From Amorphoplanes friuliensis DSM 7358 (GTDB lineage: Bacteria; Actinomycetota; Actinomycetes; Mycobacteriales; Micromonosporaceae), in contig NC_022657.1 of the NCBI RefSeq assembly GCF_000494755.1, positions 259,501 through 323,500 on the forward strand: a DNA stretch of 64,000 nucleotides, in the 5' to 3' direction. The notes beneath the pieces were generated by a model. The model ran no database searches. It saw nothing but the letters and a program-made list of their open reading frames with translations, and was not told the origin of the DNA. The translations under genes and the position numbers were made by a program. How positions within the stretch are numbered: the first letter of the stretch is position 1; each line of letters begins with the position of its first letter. Of the stretch, positions 14,064 through 23,240 are shown piece by piece.

Positions 14064-14143
14064 GGCTCCACCCTGGTGCCGCCCGTGGGCCGGGACGTCC
14101 TCCCACGGGCGGCCTCCGGACTACGCCGGGTGGCGTAGACCCG

Positions 14144-14518
14144 TCACAGGTACGGGCGGGTGATCAGCTCGACGAAGTGACCGGCGGGGTCCCGGAAGTA
14201 GACGCCGCGACCACCGTGCTCGGTGTTCGTCTCGCCGGCCCGCTTCATCTGCGGGTCGGCCCAGTGCTCGATCCCGCGCTCGCGGACCTTGGCGTACGCA
14301 CGGTCGAAGAGCTCGTCGTCGAGCAGGAACGCGTAGTGCTGCGGCTGGATGTCGACGGGCGGCTCCGCGAACTGCAGGAGCACCCCGCCGTCCAGCTTCA
14401 GGTTGGCGAAAAAGCCCCAGGCCGGGGCCTCTTCGGCTTCGAGGAGGTCGTGGAAGAACGCCGCCGATTCGTGGCGGTTCTTCGACGCGATGATGGTGTG
14501 GTTGAACGTTGCGCTCAA
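14144..14518 (-). CDS. VOC-family (glyoxalase/dioxygenase-like) protein
   Basis: About 124 residues, one complete vicinal-oxygen-chelate unit: it begins SATFNHTIIASKNRHESAAFF and ends GVYFRDPAGHFVELITRPYL. The conserved His near the N-terminus and the Glu of HFVELITRP are typical metal ligands of the fold. The frame is open further upstream, but a TTG at 14518 with GAGGAAAG just before it starts exactly at the domain boundary. Function is probably a small-molecule lyase, dioxygenase or resistance-type binding protein; the substrate is unknown. It lies alone between the oxidoreductase and the STAS gene. Confidence 0.78.
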   Translation of the reverse strand: MSATFNHTIIASKNRHESAAFFHDLLEAEEAPAWGFFANLKLDGGVLLQFAEPPVDIQPQHYAFLLDDELFDRAYAKVRERGIEHWADPQMKRAGETNTEHGGRGVYFRDPAGHFVELITRPYL

Positions 14519-14629
14519 GGCTTTCCTCGCTGCTCGATCCGAGAACTCGGAGAGCAGCCATGCACGACGGATGAACCCACGGAACGCCTTCCCTCCGAGT
14601 CGGCCCATCCGGGGCTCAGGAGGAATTTA

Positions 14630-14956
14630 TCAGGTGCTGGAGGAAATCATCAGGGCGCTGCGCAGGCCCGTGATGTCCAGGACGCGCAACAGGAAGTCGC
14701 CGACGTTGGCGAGAGCCAGCACCGTGCGGGCATGCTGGGCCTTACGGCTGAGCACGACCAGCGTGCCCAGGCCCTGTGAGTCGCAGAAGGTCACACCGGC
14801 CATGTCCAGGACGATCCGGGCGGGCGGTTCGAGGAGGGTTTCGTTGACCATGGCCGTCAATTTGGTCACCGTGAGCACGTCGATCTCCCCGGCGAGGTGG
14901 AAGACAACCTCGTCGGGGGCTCGCTGAACCGCGATGGACAGCTCCGGTCGCTCCAC
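14630..14956 (-). CDS. STAS-domain anti-sigma factor antagonist
   Basis: 108 residues, essentially one STAS domain: [17 protein letters not shown], then [26 protein letters not shown]. The Ser in TFCDSQGLG is the expected phosphorylation site used in partner switching. Unphosphorylated, such proteins bind anti-sigma kinases of the RsbW type and release a sigma factor; SpoIIE-type phosphatases reactivate them. A candidate kinase/phosphatase for it is the HATPase/PP2C protein encoded at 6203-8212. Start is a GTG at 14956; I see no strong ribosome site. It is divergent from hemL. Confidence 0.88.
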   Translation of the reverse strand: MERPELSIAVQRAPDEVVFHLAGEIDVLTVTKLTAMVNETLLEPPARIVLDMAGVTFCDSQGLGTLVVLSRKAQHARTVLALANVGDFLLRVLDITGLRSALMISSST

Positions 14957-15102
14957 CGGATCAGCCTATCGCGGGCTGGTGCATCCAGCCTGCCGGGCAC
15001 GGTTCGGTGCGTCCCGGCCGCTCGTCCGATGGTGACCTGTACAACCCGGCCCCGGGGCTGCTAAGGCGGCCGCCGGAGGGCGCTGACAGAATAGGATCCA
15101 CC

Positions 15103-16440
15103 GTGACCACCTCATACCCAGCCGCGGGCAGTCCGTACCCGGACGAGGCCCCGGTCTCCCAGGCCCTGTTTGACCGCGCCAAGGACATCGTTCCCGGCGG
15201 GGTCAATTCACCCGTGCGAGCGTTCAAGTCCGTGGGCGGGACGCCCCGGTTCATGGTCCGCGGCGAGGGCCCGTGGATGGTCGACGCCGACGGCCGTCGT
15301 TACGTGGACCTGGTCTGCTCGTGGGGCCCGCTGATCCACGGGCACGCGCACCCGGCGATCGTCGCCGCGGTCCAGCGCGCGGCCGCTCTGGGGACCAGCT
15401 TCGGTACGCCCACCGAGGGTGAGGTCGAGCTGGCCGAGGAGATCGTCCGGCGTACGCCGGTGGAGCAGGTGCGCCTGGTCAGCTCGGGCACCGAGGCCAC
15501 GATGACCGCGATCCGGCTGGCCCGCGGGTTCACCGGCCGCAGCAAGATCGTGAAGTTCGCCGGCTGCTATCACGGGCACGTCGACGCGCTGCTGGCTGCG
15601 GCCGGCTCCGGCGTCGCGACGCTGGGCCTGCCCGACTCGCCCGGGGTGACCGGTGCGGCGGCCAGCGAGACGATCGTGCTGCCCTACAACGACATCTCCG
15701 CGGTCGAGGCTGTCTTCCGCGAGAACGACGACATCGCCGCGGTCATCACCGAGGCCGCAGCCGGGAACATGGGCGTGATCGCGCCGCGTGAGGGCTTCAA
15801 CCAGCGGCTGGCCGAGATCACCCGGGCGAACGGCGCCCTGCTCGTGGTCGACGAGGTGATGACCGGTTTCCGGGTGTCGCCGGGCGGCTGGGCGGGTCTC
15901 GAGCCCGTCGACGCGGACCTTTTCACGTACGGGAAGGTCATGGGTGGGGGTCTGCCCGCCGCGGCCTTCGGGGGCCGCACCGAGATCATGTCCCGCCTGG
16001 CGCCGGCCGGTCCGGTCTATCAGGCCGGCACGCTGTCGGGAAACCCGCTGGCCTGCGCGGCCGGGCTGACCAGCCTGCGACTGGCCGACGACAGCGTTTA
16101 CAAGCGCCTCGACGAGCTGTCCGCGACCGTCGGCGCGCTGACCTCGGACGCGCTGAACACCGCTGGCGTGCCGCACCGGCTGTCCTACGCCGGCAACATG
16201 TTCTCGATCTTCTTCACGGACGTCGACGTCGTGGACTACGACTCGGCGAAGACCCAGAACGCGGGGGCGTTCAAGGCGTTCTTCCACGCGATGCTGTCGC
16301 GCGGCGTCTACCTGCCGCCGAGCGCGTTCGAGTCGTGGTTCGTTTCGGCGGCGCTGGACGACGCCGCGTTGGAGCAGATCGGCGCGGCGCTGCCCGCAGC
16401 AGCGCGCGCGGCCGCAGCAGCGGGGGGAGCCTCATCTTGA
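15103..16440 (+). CDS. hemL: Glutamate-1-semialdehyde 2,1-aminomutase
   Basis: A 445-residue PLP enzyme that converts glutamate-1-semialdehyde to 5-aminolevulinate, the C5 route to tetrapyrroles. The sequence has the family start [21 protein letters not shown], the glycine loop [26 protein letters not shown], the Asp of [10 protein letters not shown], and the Schiff-base lysine in [10 protein letters not shown] (Lys278). I use the GTG at 15103; upstream codons in the same frame look unlike the family. It is the first gene of a run that overlaps into a histidine phosphatase and then the cytochrome c maturation genes, tying haem supply to cytochrome c assembly. Confidence 0.96.
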   Translation: MTTSYPAAGSPYPDEAPVSQALFDRAKDIVPGGVNSPVRAFKSVGGTPRFMVRGEGPWMVDADGRRYVDLVCSWGPLIHGHAHPAIVAAVQRAAALGTSFGTPTEGEVELAEEIVRRTPVEQVRLVSSGTEATMTAIRLARGFTGRSKIVKFAGCYHGHVDALLAAAGSGVATLGLPDSPGVTGAAASETIVLPYNDISAVEAVFRENDDIAAVITEAAAGNMGVIAPREGFNQRLAEITRANGALLVVDEVMTGFRVSPGGWAGLEPVDADLFTYGKVMGGGLPAAAFGGRTEIMSRLAPAGPVYQAGTLSGNPLACAAGLTSLRLADDSVYKRLDELSATVGALTSDALNTAGVPHRLSYAGNMFSIFFTDVDVVDYDSAKTQNAGAFKAFFHAMLSRGVYLPPSAFESWFVSAALDDAALEQIGAALPAAARAAAAAGGASS

Positions 16441-17093
16441 GCGAGCCGACCAGGACCACGGTGCACGTGCTGAGGCACGGCGAGGTCCACAACCCGGGCA
16501 AGATCCTGTACGGCCGCCTGCCCGATTTCCACCTCTCGGAGCTGGGCCGCCAGATGGCCAAGGCCGCCACCGAGGCACTCACGGACCGTGACATCACGCA
16601 CGTGGTGGCGAGCCCGCTCGAGCGTGCGCAGGAGACGGCCGAGCCGTTCGCGGCCCAGTTCAAGCTGGAGACGGCCACCGACACCCGGCTGATCGAGAGC
16701 GCGAACTTCTTCGAGGGCAAGAAGGTGTCCGTCGGCGACGGCGCGTTCACCAACCCGCGGAACTGGTGGGTGCTGCGCGATCCGATCACGCCGTCCTGGG
16801 GTGAGGCCTACCTGGTCATCGCCCAGCGGATGTTCGCCGCGATCCAGGCCGCGCGGGTTGCCGCCGAGGGGCACGAGGCCGTCTGCGTCTCGCACCAGTT
16901 GCCGATCTGGACGCTGCGCCGCTATGTCGAGAAGAAGCGTCTCTGGCACGACCCGCGCAAACGTCAGTGCGGCCTGGCCAGCCTGACGTCCTTCGTCTTC
17001 GAGGACGCCAAGATCGTCGGGGTCGAGTACGCCGAGCCGGCCGCCGCGCTCGTGGCGATGTCTCCCAGCGCCCGGACGGCCAAGGGGGCATGA
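16437..17093 (+). CDS. Histidine phosphatase (phosphoglycerate-mutase-like) family protein
   Basis: About 218 residues of the histidine phosphatase superfamily: the catalytic [19 protein letters not shown] motif near the N-terminus, the [13 protein letters not shown] helix, and the second catalytic His in [14 protein letters not shown]. The start is a TTG at 16437 that overlaps the hemL stop (TTGA) and has GGGGGAG about 8 bases upstream; longer in-frame versions would lie inside hemL. Substrate unknown. The position between hemL and the thioredoxin-like gene suggests a link with haem or cytochrome assembly, but nothing in the protein proves it. Its stop overlaps the next start by 4 bp. Confidence 0.87.
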   Translation: MSEPTRTTVHVLRHGEVHNPGKILYGRLPDFHLSELGRQMAKAATEALTDRDITHVVASPLERAQETAEPFAAQFKLETATDTRLIESANFFEGKKVSVGDGAFTNPRNWWVLRDPITPSWGEAYLVIAQRMFAAIQAARVAAEGHEAVCVSHQLPIWTLRRYVEKKRLWHDPRKRQCGLASLTSFVFEDAKIVGVEYAEPAAALVAMSPSARTAKGA

Positions 17094-17653
17094 CCGTGCG
17101 CCGGTTCTCCGCAGTCGTGCTCGCCGCCACGGTCGCAGCCGGTCTGCTGGCCGGTTGCGGCAGTGAGAGCTGGGAGAAGAAGTGCACGACCAACCCCGAG
17201 GGTGTCATCGAGTGCACGCCTGACCAGCGCCCGGAGGCCCGCGCGGTCACCGGTGAGCTGCTCGACGGCAACAAGTACGACGTCTCGCAGGACCGCGGCA
17301 AGGTTGTCGTCGTCAACTTCTGGGGTTCGTGGTGCAACCCGTGCCGGGCGGAGGCCGACGACCTGGAGCAGACGTTCCAGGCGACCAAGGCGAAGAACGT
17401 CACCTTTGTCGGGGTCAACTCGCGCGACGACCGGGACGCCGCGAAGGCGTTCGACCGGGGCCGGGTCACCTATCAGAGCATCTTCGACCAGGACGGCAGT
17501 GTCGCCCTGAAGTTCGACGTCACCCAGGTCAGCACCCCCGCGACACTGATCCTGGACCGTCAGGGCCGGATCGCCGTGGGCCTGCGCCGCGCCACCACGG
17601 TCGGTGAGCTACAACCGTTGGTGGAACGTATCGCGGCCGAGGAGACCGGCTGA
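17090..17653 (+). CDS. TlpA/ResA-like thiol-disulfide lipoprotein
   Basis: 187 residues. An N-terminal signal with lipobox LLAGC (Cys23) anchors it to the outer face of the membrane. The remainder is an AhpC/TSA-thioredoxin fold with active site WCNPC (Cys82, Cys85), the cis-Pro in VSTPATLILD, and the usual VVVNFWGSWC strand. Proteins of this type reduce the cysteines of apocytochrome c so haem can be attached, taking electrons from CcdA, which the next gene encodes. ATG overlaps the previous stop by 4 bp, and its own stop shares one base with the next ATG. Confidence 0.93.
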   Translation: MTVRRFSAVVLAATVAAGLLAGCGSESWEKKCTTNPEGVIECTPDQRPEARAVTGELLDGNKYDVSQDRGKVVVVNFWGSWCNPCRAEADDLEQTFQATKAKNVTFVGVNSRDDRDAAKAFDRGRVTYQSIFDQDGSVALKFDVTQVSTPATLILDRQGRIAVGLRRATTVGELQPLVERIAAEETG

Positions 17654-18483
17654 TGGGTGAGACCTTCGCCGACGTCGCGAGCAACGGCCCGCTGCTGCTC
17701 GCCATCGGTGCTGCCGCGATCGCCGGGCTGGTCAGCTTCCTGTCGCCGTGTGTGCTGCCGCTGATGCCGGGCTACCTGTCGTACGTGACCGGGCTCGCCG
17801 GTGCGGATCTCGACTCCGCCCTCGGCGTTGCACCAAAAGAAGAGGTTGCTGCCGCCGGATCCGTGGCGGTGAAGACCAAACCGCCGGAGACGCAGACTGC
17901 CGGCCGCGGGCGTGTGCTCGCCGGCACCGTCCTCTTTGTGGTCGGCTTCGCGGTGGTCTTCATGCTGCTCGCCACCCTGGTCGCCAACATCGGCCTGGCG
18001 CTCAAGACCCACGAACGCACCCTGAACATCGTCCTCGGCAGCCTGATCATCGTCCTCGGCCTGGTCTTCCTCGGCGTCGTTCCCGGCCTGCAGGGTCAGG
18101 CCCGGGTCAAATGGATCCCGAACGCCGGACTGGCCGGCGCACCCGTCTTCGGTGCGCTCTTCGGCCTCTCCTGGCTGCCCTGCACCGGACCCACCCTCGG
18201 GGCGGTCCTCGGCCTGGCCACCACCAGCGGGCAGACCGACCGCGCGGTGGTGCTCGCCCTGGCGTACAGCTTGGGCCTGGGCATTCCGTTCGTGCTCTTC
18301 GGCCTCTTCTTCCGGCGGCTGCTCGGCGTCTTCAAGGCCGTACGCCGCAACAGCCGCTGGGTGACCCGCGTCGGCGGTGTGCTGCTGATCGCGGTCGGCA
18401 TCGCCCTGGTCACCGGCGGCTGGAACAACTTCCTCATCTGGCTCGTGACCACGTTCAACTTCGACGCCGGGACGCTGCTGTGA
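17653..18483 (+). CDS. ccdA: CcdA-type cytochrome c biogenesis transmembrane protein
   Basis: 276 residues with several membrane segments. It carries electrons from cytoplasmic thioredoxin across the membrane to the lipoprotein encoded just upstream. The two family cysteines are present in FLSPCVLPLMPGYLSYV and WLPCTGPTLG. A hydrophilic insert of about 45 residues follows the first helix pair, longer than in minimal CcdA proteins. The start overlaps the previous stop by one base and its stop overlaps the resB-like GTG by 4 bp, so the set is one translationally coupled operon. Confidence 0.93.
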   Translation: MGETFADVASNGPLLLAIGAAAIAGLVSFLSPCVLPLMPGYLSYVTGLAGADLDSALGVAPKEEVAAAGSVAVKTKPPETQTAGRGRVLAGTVLFVVGFAVVFMLLATLVANIGLALKTHERTLNIVLGSLIIVLGLVFLGVVPGLQGQARVKWIPNAGLAGAPVFGALFGLSWLPCTGPTLGAVLGLATTSGQTDRAVVLALAYSLGLGIPFVLFGLFFRRLLGVFKAVRRNSRWVTRVGGVLLIAVGIALVTGGWNNFLIWLVTTFNFDAGTLL

Positions 18484-20099
18484 CCGTCGTCGAGGAGCGC
18501 CCGGCGCCCGCGGACGCCCCGCCGCCGCGCCGGCCCAACCGCGCGTGGGCTCTGCTGCGCAACTCGTGGCGGCAGCTCACCAGCATGCGTACGGCCCTGG
18601 TCCTGCTTTTCCTGCTGGCTGTCGCGGCTATCCCGGGCTCGGTGCTGCCGCAGCGTTCGGTCAACGCGGAGAACGTCGCCGGCTACTTCCGTGAGCACCC
18701 CGAGCTGGCGCCGTTCCTGGACCGTCTCGGTGGCTTCGACGTCTACGCGTCACCCTGGTTCGCGGCGATCTACCTGCTGCTCTTCACGTCGCTGATCGGC
18801 TGTGTGGTGCCGCGCCTGGCTGACCACTTCCGCGCGCTCCGCACCGTACCCCCGGAAGCTCCTCGCAGGCTGGAGCGGCTGCCGCAGCATGCGGCGGCAG
18901 AAGCGCGACCCGACGACCCGGCCGCCGCCGCCGCGACCATCGCGGCGACCCTGCGCCGCCGCCGCTTCCGGACCGTGGTGCGTGAGCGTTCCGACGGCAC
19001 CTGGACGGTCTCCGCCGAAAAGGGCTACCTCAAAGAGACCGGCAACCTCTTCTTCCACTTCGCGCTGCTCGCGGTCCTGGTCGGTGTCGGTTTCGGCCAC
19101 TGGTACGGCTGGCACGGCAACCGCCTCCTCGTCCAGGGCAACGACCGCGGCTTCTGCAACTCGGTGACGCAGTACGACGAGTCGTCCCTCGGCCCGCGCA
19201 TCGACGCGTCGAACCTGCCCTTCTTCTGCCTGCGGCTGACCGACTTCTCCGCGACGTTCCAGGACACCGGCCAGCCGAAGTCGTTCGGTGCCAAGGTCGA
19301 CGTGCAGGACAAGCAGGACGGTCCGTGGCGGGCCGAGGAGTTCACGGTCAACCACCCGCTGCGCCTGCCGCAGGCCAGCGTCCACCTGCTCGGGCACGGG
19401 TACGCCCCGATCCTGCGCTACACGGACCGCTTCGGCGAGCAGCAGACCAGGATCGTGCCGTTCCTCCCGCGCGACGCGATGCAGACCAGCGAGGGCGTCG
19501 TGCAGTTCCCCGACGTCAACATCGACCCCAAGACGAACAAGCGCGACGAGGACCTCCAGGTCGCCTTCGAGGGCGTCTACCTGCCCACGGTCGACCCGAA
19601 GGGCACCCCGAACTCGGTGTTCCCCGCCGAACGCGACCCGGCGCTGTACCTGTCCGCGTACCGGGGAAATCTGGGTGTCGACGCGGGCCTGCCCGGCTCG
19701 GTCTACGCGCTCGACCGCTCGCAGCTCGCCAACGGCCAGCTCAAGCAGGTCAGCGGCGTACGCCCGCAGCGTCTCGCGGTCGGCCAGACGTGGACGCTCG
19801 ACGACGGCACCAAGCTCGAGTTCCTCGGCACCCGCCAGTTCGCCACCCTGTCGGTCCGTTACGACCCCACCCAGCCCCTGGTGCTCGGTGGTGCGGTCGT
19901 CGGCCTGCTGGGGCTGATGCTGTCGCTCGGCGGACGCCGTCGCCGGGTGTGGTTCCGTGTTTCGCCCCCTGAGACGTCCGGGGCCGGCGACGGCGGTAGT
20001 TTGATGGAGGCCGGTGGCCTGCCGCGCACCGACTATCCGGGCTTCGAAGAGGAGTTCGCGCAGGTCGTGGCCGCGGTGCGGGATGAGAGGACGCCGTGA
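18480..20099 (+). CDS. resB: ResB-like cytochrome c biogenesis protein (system II)
   Basis: About 539 residues. After a short Pro-rich cytoplasmic tail comes the family motif LRNSWRQLTSMRTALVLLFLLAVAAIPGSVLPQR, then YFREHPELAPFLDRLGGFDVYASPWF, a third helix after KGYLKETGNLFFHFALL, a large extracytoplasmic domain (about residues 215-470) and a last membrane helix. ResB works with CcsA/CcsB as the system II haem delivery and ligation complex. The start is the GTG at 18480 (GTGA overlap with ccdA). Confidence 0.94.
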   Translation: MTVVEERPAPADAPPPRRPNRAWALLRNSWRQLTSMRTALVLLFLLAVAAIPGSVLPQRSVNAENVAGYFREHPELAPFLDRLGGFDVYASPWFAAIYLLLFTSLIGCVVPRLADHFRALRTVPPEAPRRLERLPQHAAAEARPDDPAAAAATIAATLRRRRFRTVVRERSDGTWTVSAEKGYLKETGNLFFHFALLAVLVGVGFGHWYGWHGNRLLVQGNDRGFCNSVTQYDESSLGPRIDASNLPFFCLRLTDFSATFQDTGQPKSFGAKVDVQDKQDGPWRAEEFTVNHPLRLPQASVHLLGHGYAPILRYTDRFGEQQTRIVPFLPRDAMQTSEGVVQFPDVNIDPKTNKRDEDLQVAFEGVYLPTVDPKGTPNSVFPAERDPALYLSAYRGNLGVDAGLPGSVYALDRSQLANGQLKQVSGVRPQRLAVGQTWTLDDGTKLEFLGTRQFATLSVRYDPTQPLVLGGAVVGLLGLMLSLGGRRRRVWFRVSPPETSGAGDGGSLMEAGGLPRTDYPGFEEEFAQVVAAVRDERTP

Positions 20100-21073
20100 T
20101 GGCGGATTGGTCCAACCAGTTGATGGCCCTGACCGTGCTGGCCTACCTGGCCGCAATGGTCTGTTACGCCGCCGAGTACGCGTTCGGCAACCGCAGCCAC
20201 ATCGGCCGCGCCGCCACCCGCCCGGCCCAGCAACTCGTCGGCGCCGGCGCCCCGGTCTCACCACCGCCCGATGATCTTGTTGTCGAGGAGCCGCCGAAAC
20301 GCGACCGCGGCGCCCTCCTCGGCCTGATCGGCGTCGGCCTCAACTGGCTCGCCTTCGCCCTGCACTTCGCCACAGTGGTCACCCGCGGCCTCGCCGCCGA
20401 CCGCATGCCCTGGGGCAACATGTACGAGTTCATCCTCGTCGTGACCCTGGTCGCCTCCGCAGTCTGGCTGGGCGTCCTCACCCGCAAACCCACGGTCCGC
20501 CACCTCGGCCTCTTCGCCGCGCTGGCCCTGGTGGTGCTCCTGGGCGCGGCCGGCCTGATCGCGTACACCCCGGTCGGCCCGCTGGTCCCGGCACTGAACT
20601 CGTACTGGTACATCATCCACGTCTCGACGATCATCCTGGCGTCCGGCATCCTGCTCATCGGCGCCGTCCCAGCCGCGATGTTCCTGGTCAAAACCGGCTA
20701 CGACCAGGGCAAGCGCCGCTTCCCGTACACCCTGGGCGCGAAGGTCCCGCCCGCCGCCACCCTCGAACGCCTGACATTCCGCCTGCACGCGTTCGCCTTC
20801 CCCCTCTTCACCTTCGGCGCCCTGATCGCCGGCCCGCTCTGGGCCGAAGCCTCCTGGGGCCGCTACTGGGGCTGGGACCCCAAAGAGGTCTGGGCCTTCA
20901 TCTCCTGGGTCGTCTACGCCGCGTACCTCCACGCCCGAGCCACCCCGAGCGTGAAGCGCACCACGGCAACGTGGATCGCCCTGGTCGGCTTCGCCACCAT
21001 GCTGATGAACCTCTTCGGCGTCAACCTCTTCTTCGAAGGCCTCCACAGCTACGCCAACGCCGGCGGCATGTAG
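20096..21073 (+). CDS. ccsB: CcsB/CcsA-type cytochrome c haem lyase subunit
   Basis: 325 residues with about eight membrane helices and the tryptophan-rich haem-handling motif WGRYWGWDPKEVWAFISW. Conserved histidines (for example in YIIHVSTIILA and YLHARATP) are expected to hold haem during export. With ResB it forms the haem transport and ligation unit. Start is GTG 20096 or ATG 20099; both overlap the resB stop. It ends the operon that began at hemL. Confidence 0.95.
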   Translation: MMADWSNQLMALTVLAYLAAMVCYAAEYAFGNRSHIGRAATRPAQQLVGAGAPVSPPPDDLVVEEPPKRDRGALLGLIGVGLNWLAFALHFATVVTRGLAADRMPWGNMYEFILVVTLVASAVWLGVLTRKPTVRHLGLFAALALVVLLGAAGLIAYTPVGPLVPALNSYWYIIHVSTIILASGILLIGAVPAAMFLVKTGYDQGKRRFPYTLGAKVPPAATLERLTFRLHAFAFPLFTFGALIAGPLWAEASWGRYWGWDPKEVWAFISWVVYAAYLHARATPSVKRTTATWIALVGFATMLMNLFGVNLFFEGLHSYANAGGM

Positions 21074-21320
21074 GCGAGAGTCGTAGCTCGCGGTTACGAG
21101 AACCCGCTTACAGGTCAAGGTCTTTCTGTCGTAGCCGGGTGGGCGGTGCTGACCGTCGCTCCCGCCGATTGCCGGCTGCGTGCGTACTCACCCTCGTCCC
21201 CGCTCCGCGCGGACAAAGTCAAACCCGCGTCGTCGGCTTGTGGTGGCCTCAGACAGGCCGCAGCGGACGTTCTGGCCGCATGGTCGGCGCAGGTGACGGC
21301 TGGCTAGGGCCGCCGGCGAG

Positions 21321-21378
21321 TTTCGATCTGCGGCGCCTTCGCTTTCGATTTGCGGCGACTGTCGTGTTCGATCTGCGG
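21321..21378 (+). promoter_or_regulatory. Three direct repeats TTCGATYTGCGG in the gap before the ABC exporter operon
   Basis: Within the 388-base gap 21074-21461 the 12-mer TTCGATCTGCGG occurs at 21322 and 21367, and TTCGATTTGCGG at 21344. Spacings of 22 and 23 bases place the copies on about the same face of the helix. They lie 84-140 bases before the start of the exporter gene and look like binding sites for an activator or repressor. The rest of the gap shows no credible gene. Confidence 0.45.
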
Positions 21379-21461
21379 GAGGCGCTGGGGAGCGCTAAAG
21401 CGATTGTGTTCGTGCCGCCGGGTGGGCGAGGATCGATGGCGGCCGATCGCGGGGGTGTGGC

Positions 21462-23240
21462 TTGCTGGGCACGATCAAAGCGCGCGTCCGGCTTTTGCGG
21501 TTGCTGCCGCGGGCAGGTGGCGGCCTAGCCGGGGTCCTCGTGCTGCTCCAACTCGCCCGGGCGGCCATTCCGACCTTGCGGGCCCTGTCGGTCGGCTGGC
21601 TGGTTGCCTCACTGGGCAGCGCCGGTCTTGATCAGCGGGCGCTGGTGGCTGCGGGCTTGGTGGCCGGGGTTTTTCTTTTCGATCAGTTGATCTGGCTCGT
21701 GTTGACGCCGGTGACGGTGCTGGCCGGGAAGCGGATCGACGGCGGCCAGCGGGCCCGGCTGCGGGCGCTCGCGATCCGGTTGCCGGGGCTCGACCGGCTC
21801 GAGAGTCAAACCTTTCAAGACAGGGCCTCGCGGGCTGTCGACAGTGGCATGGGCATTGCGCGGGAGCGGTCGGCCGGGACCGCGGTCACCGGGCAGGCCG
21901 AGTTGATTTTCCGGATGGTGAGTGCGTTTGCCGCGGCCGGGCTTTTGGCGGTGTTCGAGCCGGCGCTGGCCGTCGGGCTGCTCGTGGTGTCGCTGGTGAT
22001 TCGTGCGATTCTCCGGCGGCAGTGGTTGCGGATCATCGACCGGCTGGACGCGGACACCGCCGGGCAGCGTATGGAGTTCTACGTTGCCGAGCTGGCCGTG
22101 ATCGGCGCCGCGAAGGATGTGCGGTTGTTCGGGTTGAGCGACTGGTTCGGTGGGCGGTTCCGGGCGGCTGCTGCGCGTACCTATGCGCCGGTTTTCCGGG
22201 AGCTGCTGGGTGTGCTGCGCCGGCAGTGGTGGACGGCCGGGTTGCTGGTCGGTGCGGCCACGGCAGCGCTGGCCTTTCCCGCCGCCGCCGTGCTCGACGG
22301 CGGGCTTGATCCTGCGCAGCTCATCACGTTTGTCCTCGCGGCGTTCGGCGTGATGGCGATCAGCAACATGGGCATGGAGGCCTACGACATCGAGTACGGT
22401 CTCCGCGGCATCGAGGCCGCCGACGAGCTGAACGCGGAGCACGGAGAGGCAGTGCCGGTCGCGGGGCGGGAAGTGCCGGGCACCCCGACGATCCGCTTCG
22501 AGAACGTGGTTTTCAGCTATCCGGGGGCGACCCGGCCGGTGCTCGACGGCCTGTCGGTGACGCTGCGCCCGGGGGAGACCGTGGCGGTCGTCGGTGAGAA
22601 CGGCGCCGGCAAGACCACCTTCGTCAAGTTGCTGGGTGGGCTCTACCGGCCCGACAGCGGGCGCATCACCGTCGACGGCATCGACCTCGCCGACCTGGAT
22701 CTTCTCGCCTGGCGCCGGCGGCTGGCCGTGCTGTTCCAGGACTTCGTGCGCTATCCCGCCAGCCTGCGCGACAACGTCACCTTCGCGGCACCCGAGCAGA
22801 GCAACGACGATGCCGTGCTGGACGCCCTCGACCGCGCCGGCAGCAGCGATCTGCCCGCCGGGCTGGACACCTCGCTCTGGCGGGAAGGCGCCGACGGCAC
22901 CGACCTGTCCGGCGGTCAGTGGCAGCGGGTGGCTCTCGCCCGGGTGCTTTTTGCCGTCGCGGCGGGCCGGCGGGTGCTGGTGCTCGACGAACCCACCGCG
23001 CATCTCGACATCCGGGCCGAGGCCGAGTTTCACGAGCGGGTCGTCAGCCGGGTGCACGGCACGACGACGGTGCTCATCTCGCACCGGCTCTCCACCGTGC
23101 GGCCCGCCGACCGGATCATCCTGTTGCGCGGCGGGCGGGTCGCCGAGGACGGCACGCACGAGGAGCTGCTCGCCCTGGGCGGCGATTATGCGCGCTTCTT
23201 CACCGTGCAGGCCGAGACCTTCCAGGCGGACAGACCATGA
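21462..23240 (+). CDS. ABC exporter, membrane domain plus ATPase (first of a pair)
   Basis: 592 residues: a six-helix exporter membrane domain (about 1-310) and an ATPase domain with Walker A GENGAGKTTFVK, Q-loop LFQDFVRYPASLRDN, signature LSGGQWQRVALARVL, Walker B VLVLDEPTAHLD and switch His in LISHRLS. The FQDFVRYPASLRDNV region is typical of peptide/lantibiotic-type exporters of actinomycetes. The start appears to be a TTG at 21462 with a G-rich ribosome site before it. Its stop overlaps the ATG of a second, similar exporter by 4 bp, so the two probably form a heterodimer. No precursor peptide gene or modifying enzyme is obvious nearby, so the substrate (peptide, drug or lipid) is unknown. 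Confidence 0.9.
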   Translation: MLGTIKARVRLLRLLPRAGGGLAGVLVLLQLARAAIPTLRALSVGWLVASLGSAGLDQRALVAAGLVAGVFLFDQLIWLVLTPVTVLAGKRIDGGQRARLRALAIRLPGLDRLESQTFQDRASRAVDSGMGIARERSAGTAVTGQAELIFRMVSAFAAAGLLAVFEPALAVGLLVVSLVIRAILRRQWLRIIDRLDADTAGQRMEFYVAELAVIGAAKDVRLFGLSDWFGGRFRAAAARTYAPVFRELLGVLRRQWWTAGLLVGAATAALAFPAAAVLDGGLDPAQLITFVLAAFGVMAISNMGMEAYDIEYGLRGIEAADELNAEHGEAVPVAGREVPGTPTIRFENVVFSYPGATRPVLDGLSVTLRPGETVAVVGENGAGKTTFVKLLGGLYRPDSGRITVDGIDLADLDLLAWRRRLAVLFQDFVRYPASLRDNVTFAAPEQSNDDAVLDALDRAGSSDLPAGLDTSLWREGADGTDLSGGQWQRVALARVLFAVAAGRRVLVLDEPTAHLDIRAEAEFHERVVSRVHGTTTVLISHRLSTVRPADRIILLRGGRVAEDGTHEELLALGGDYARFFTVQAETFQADRP

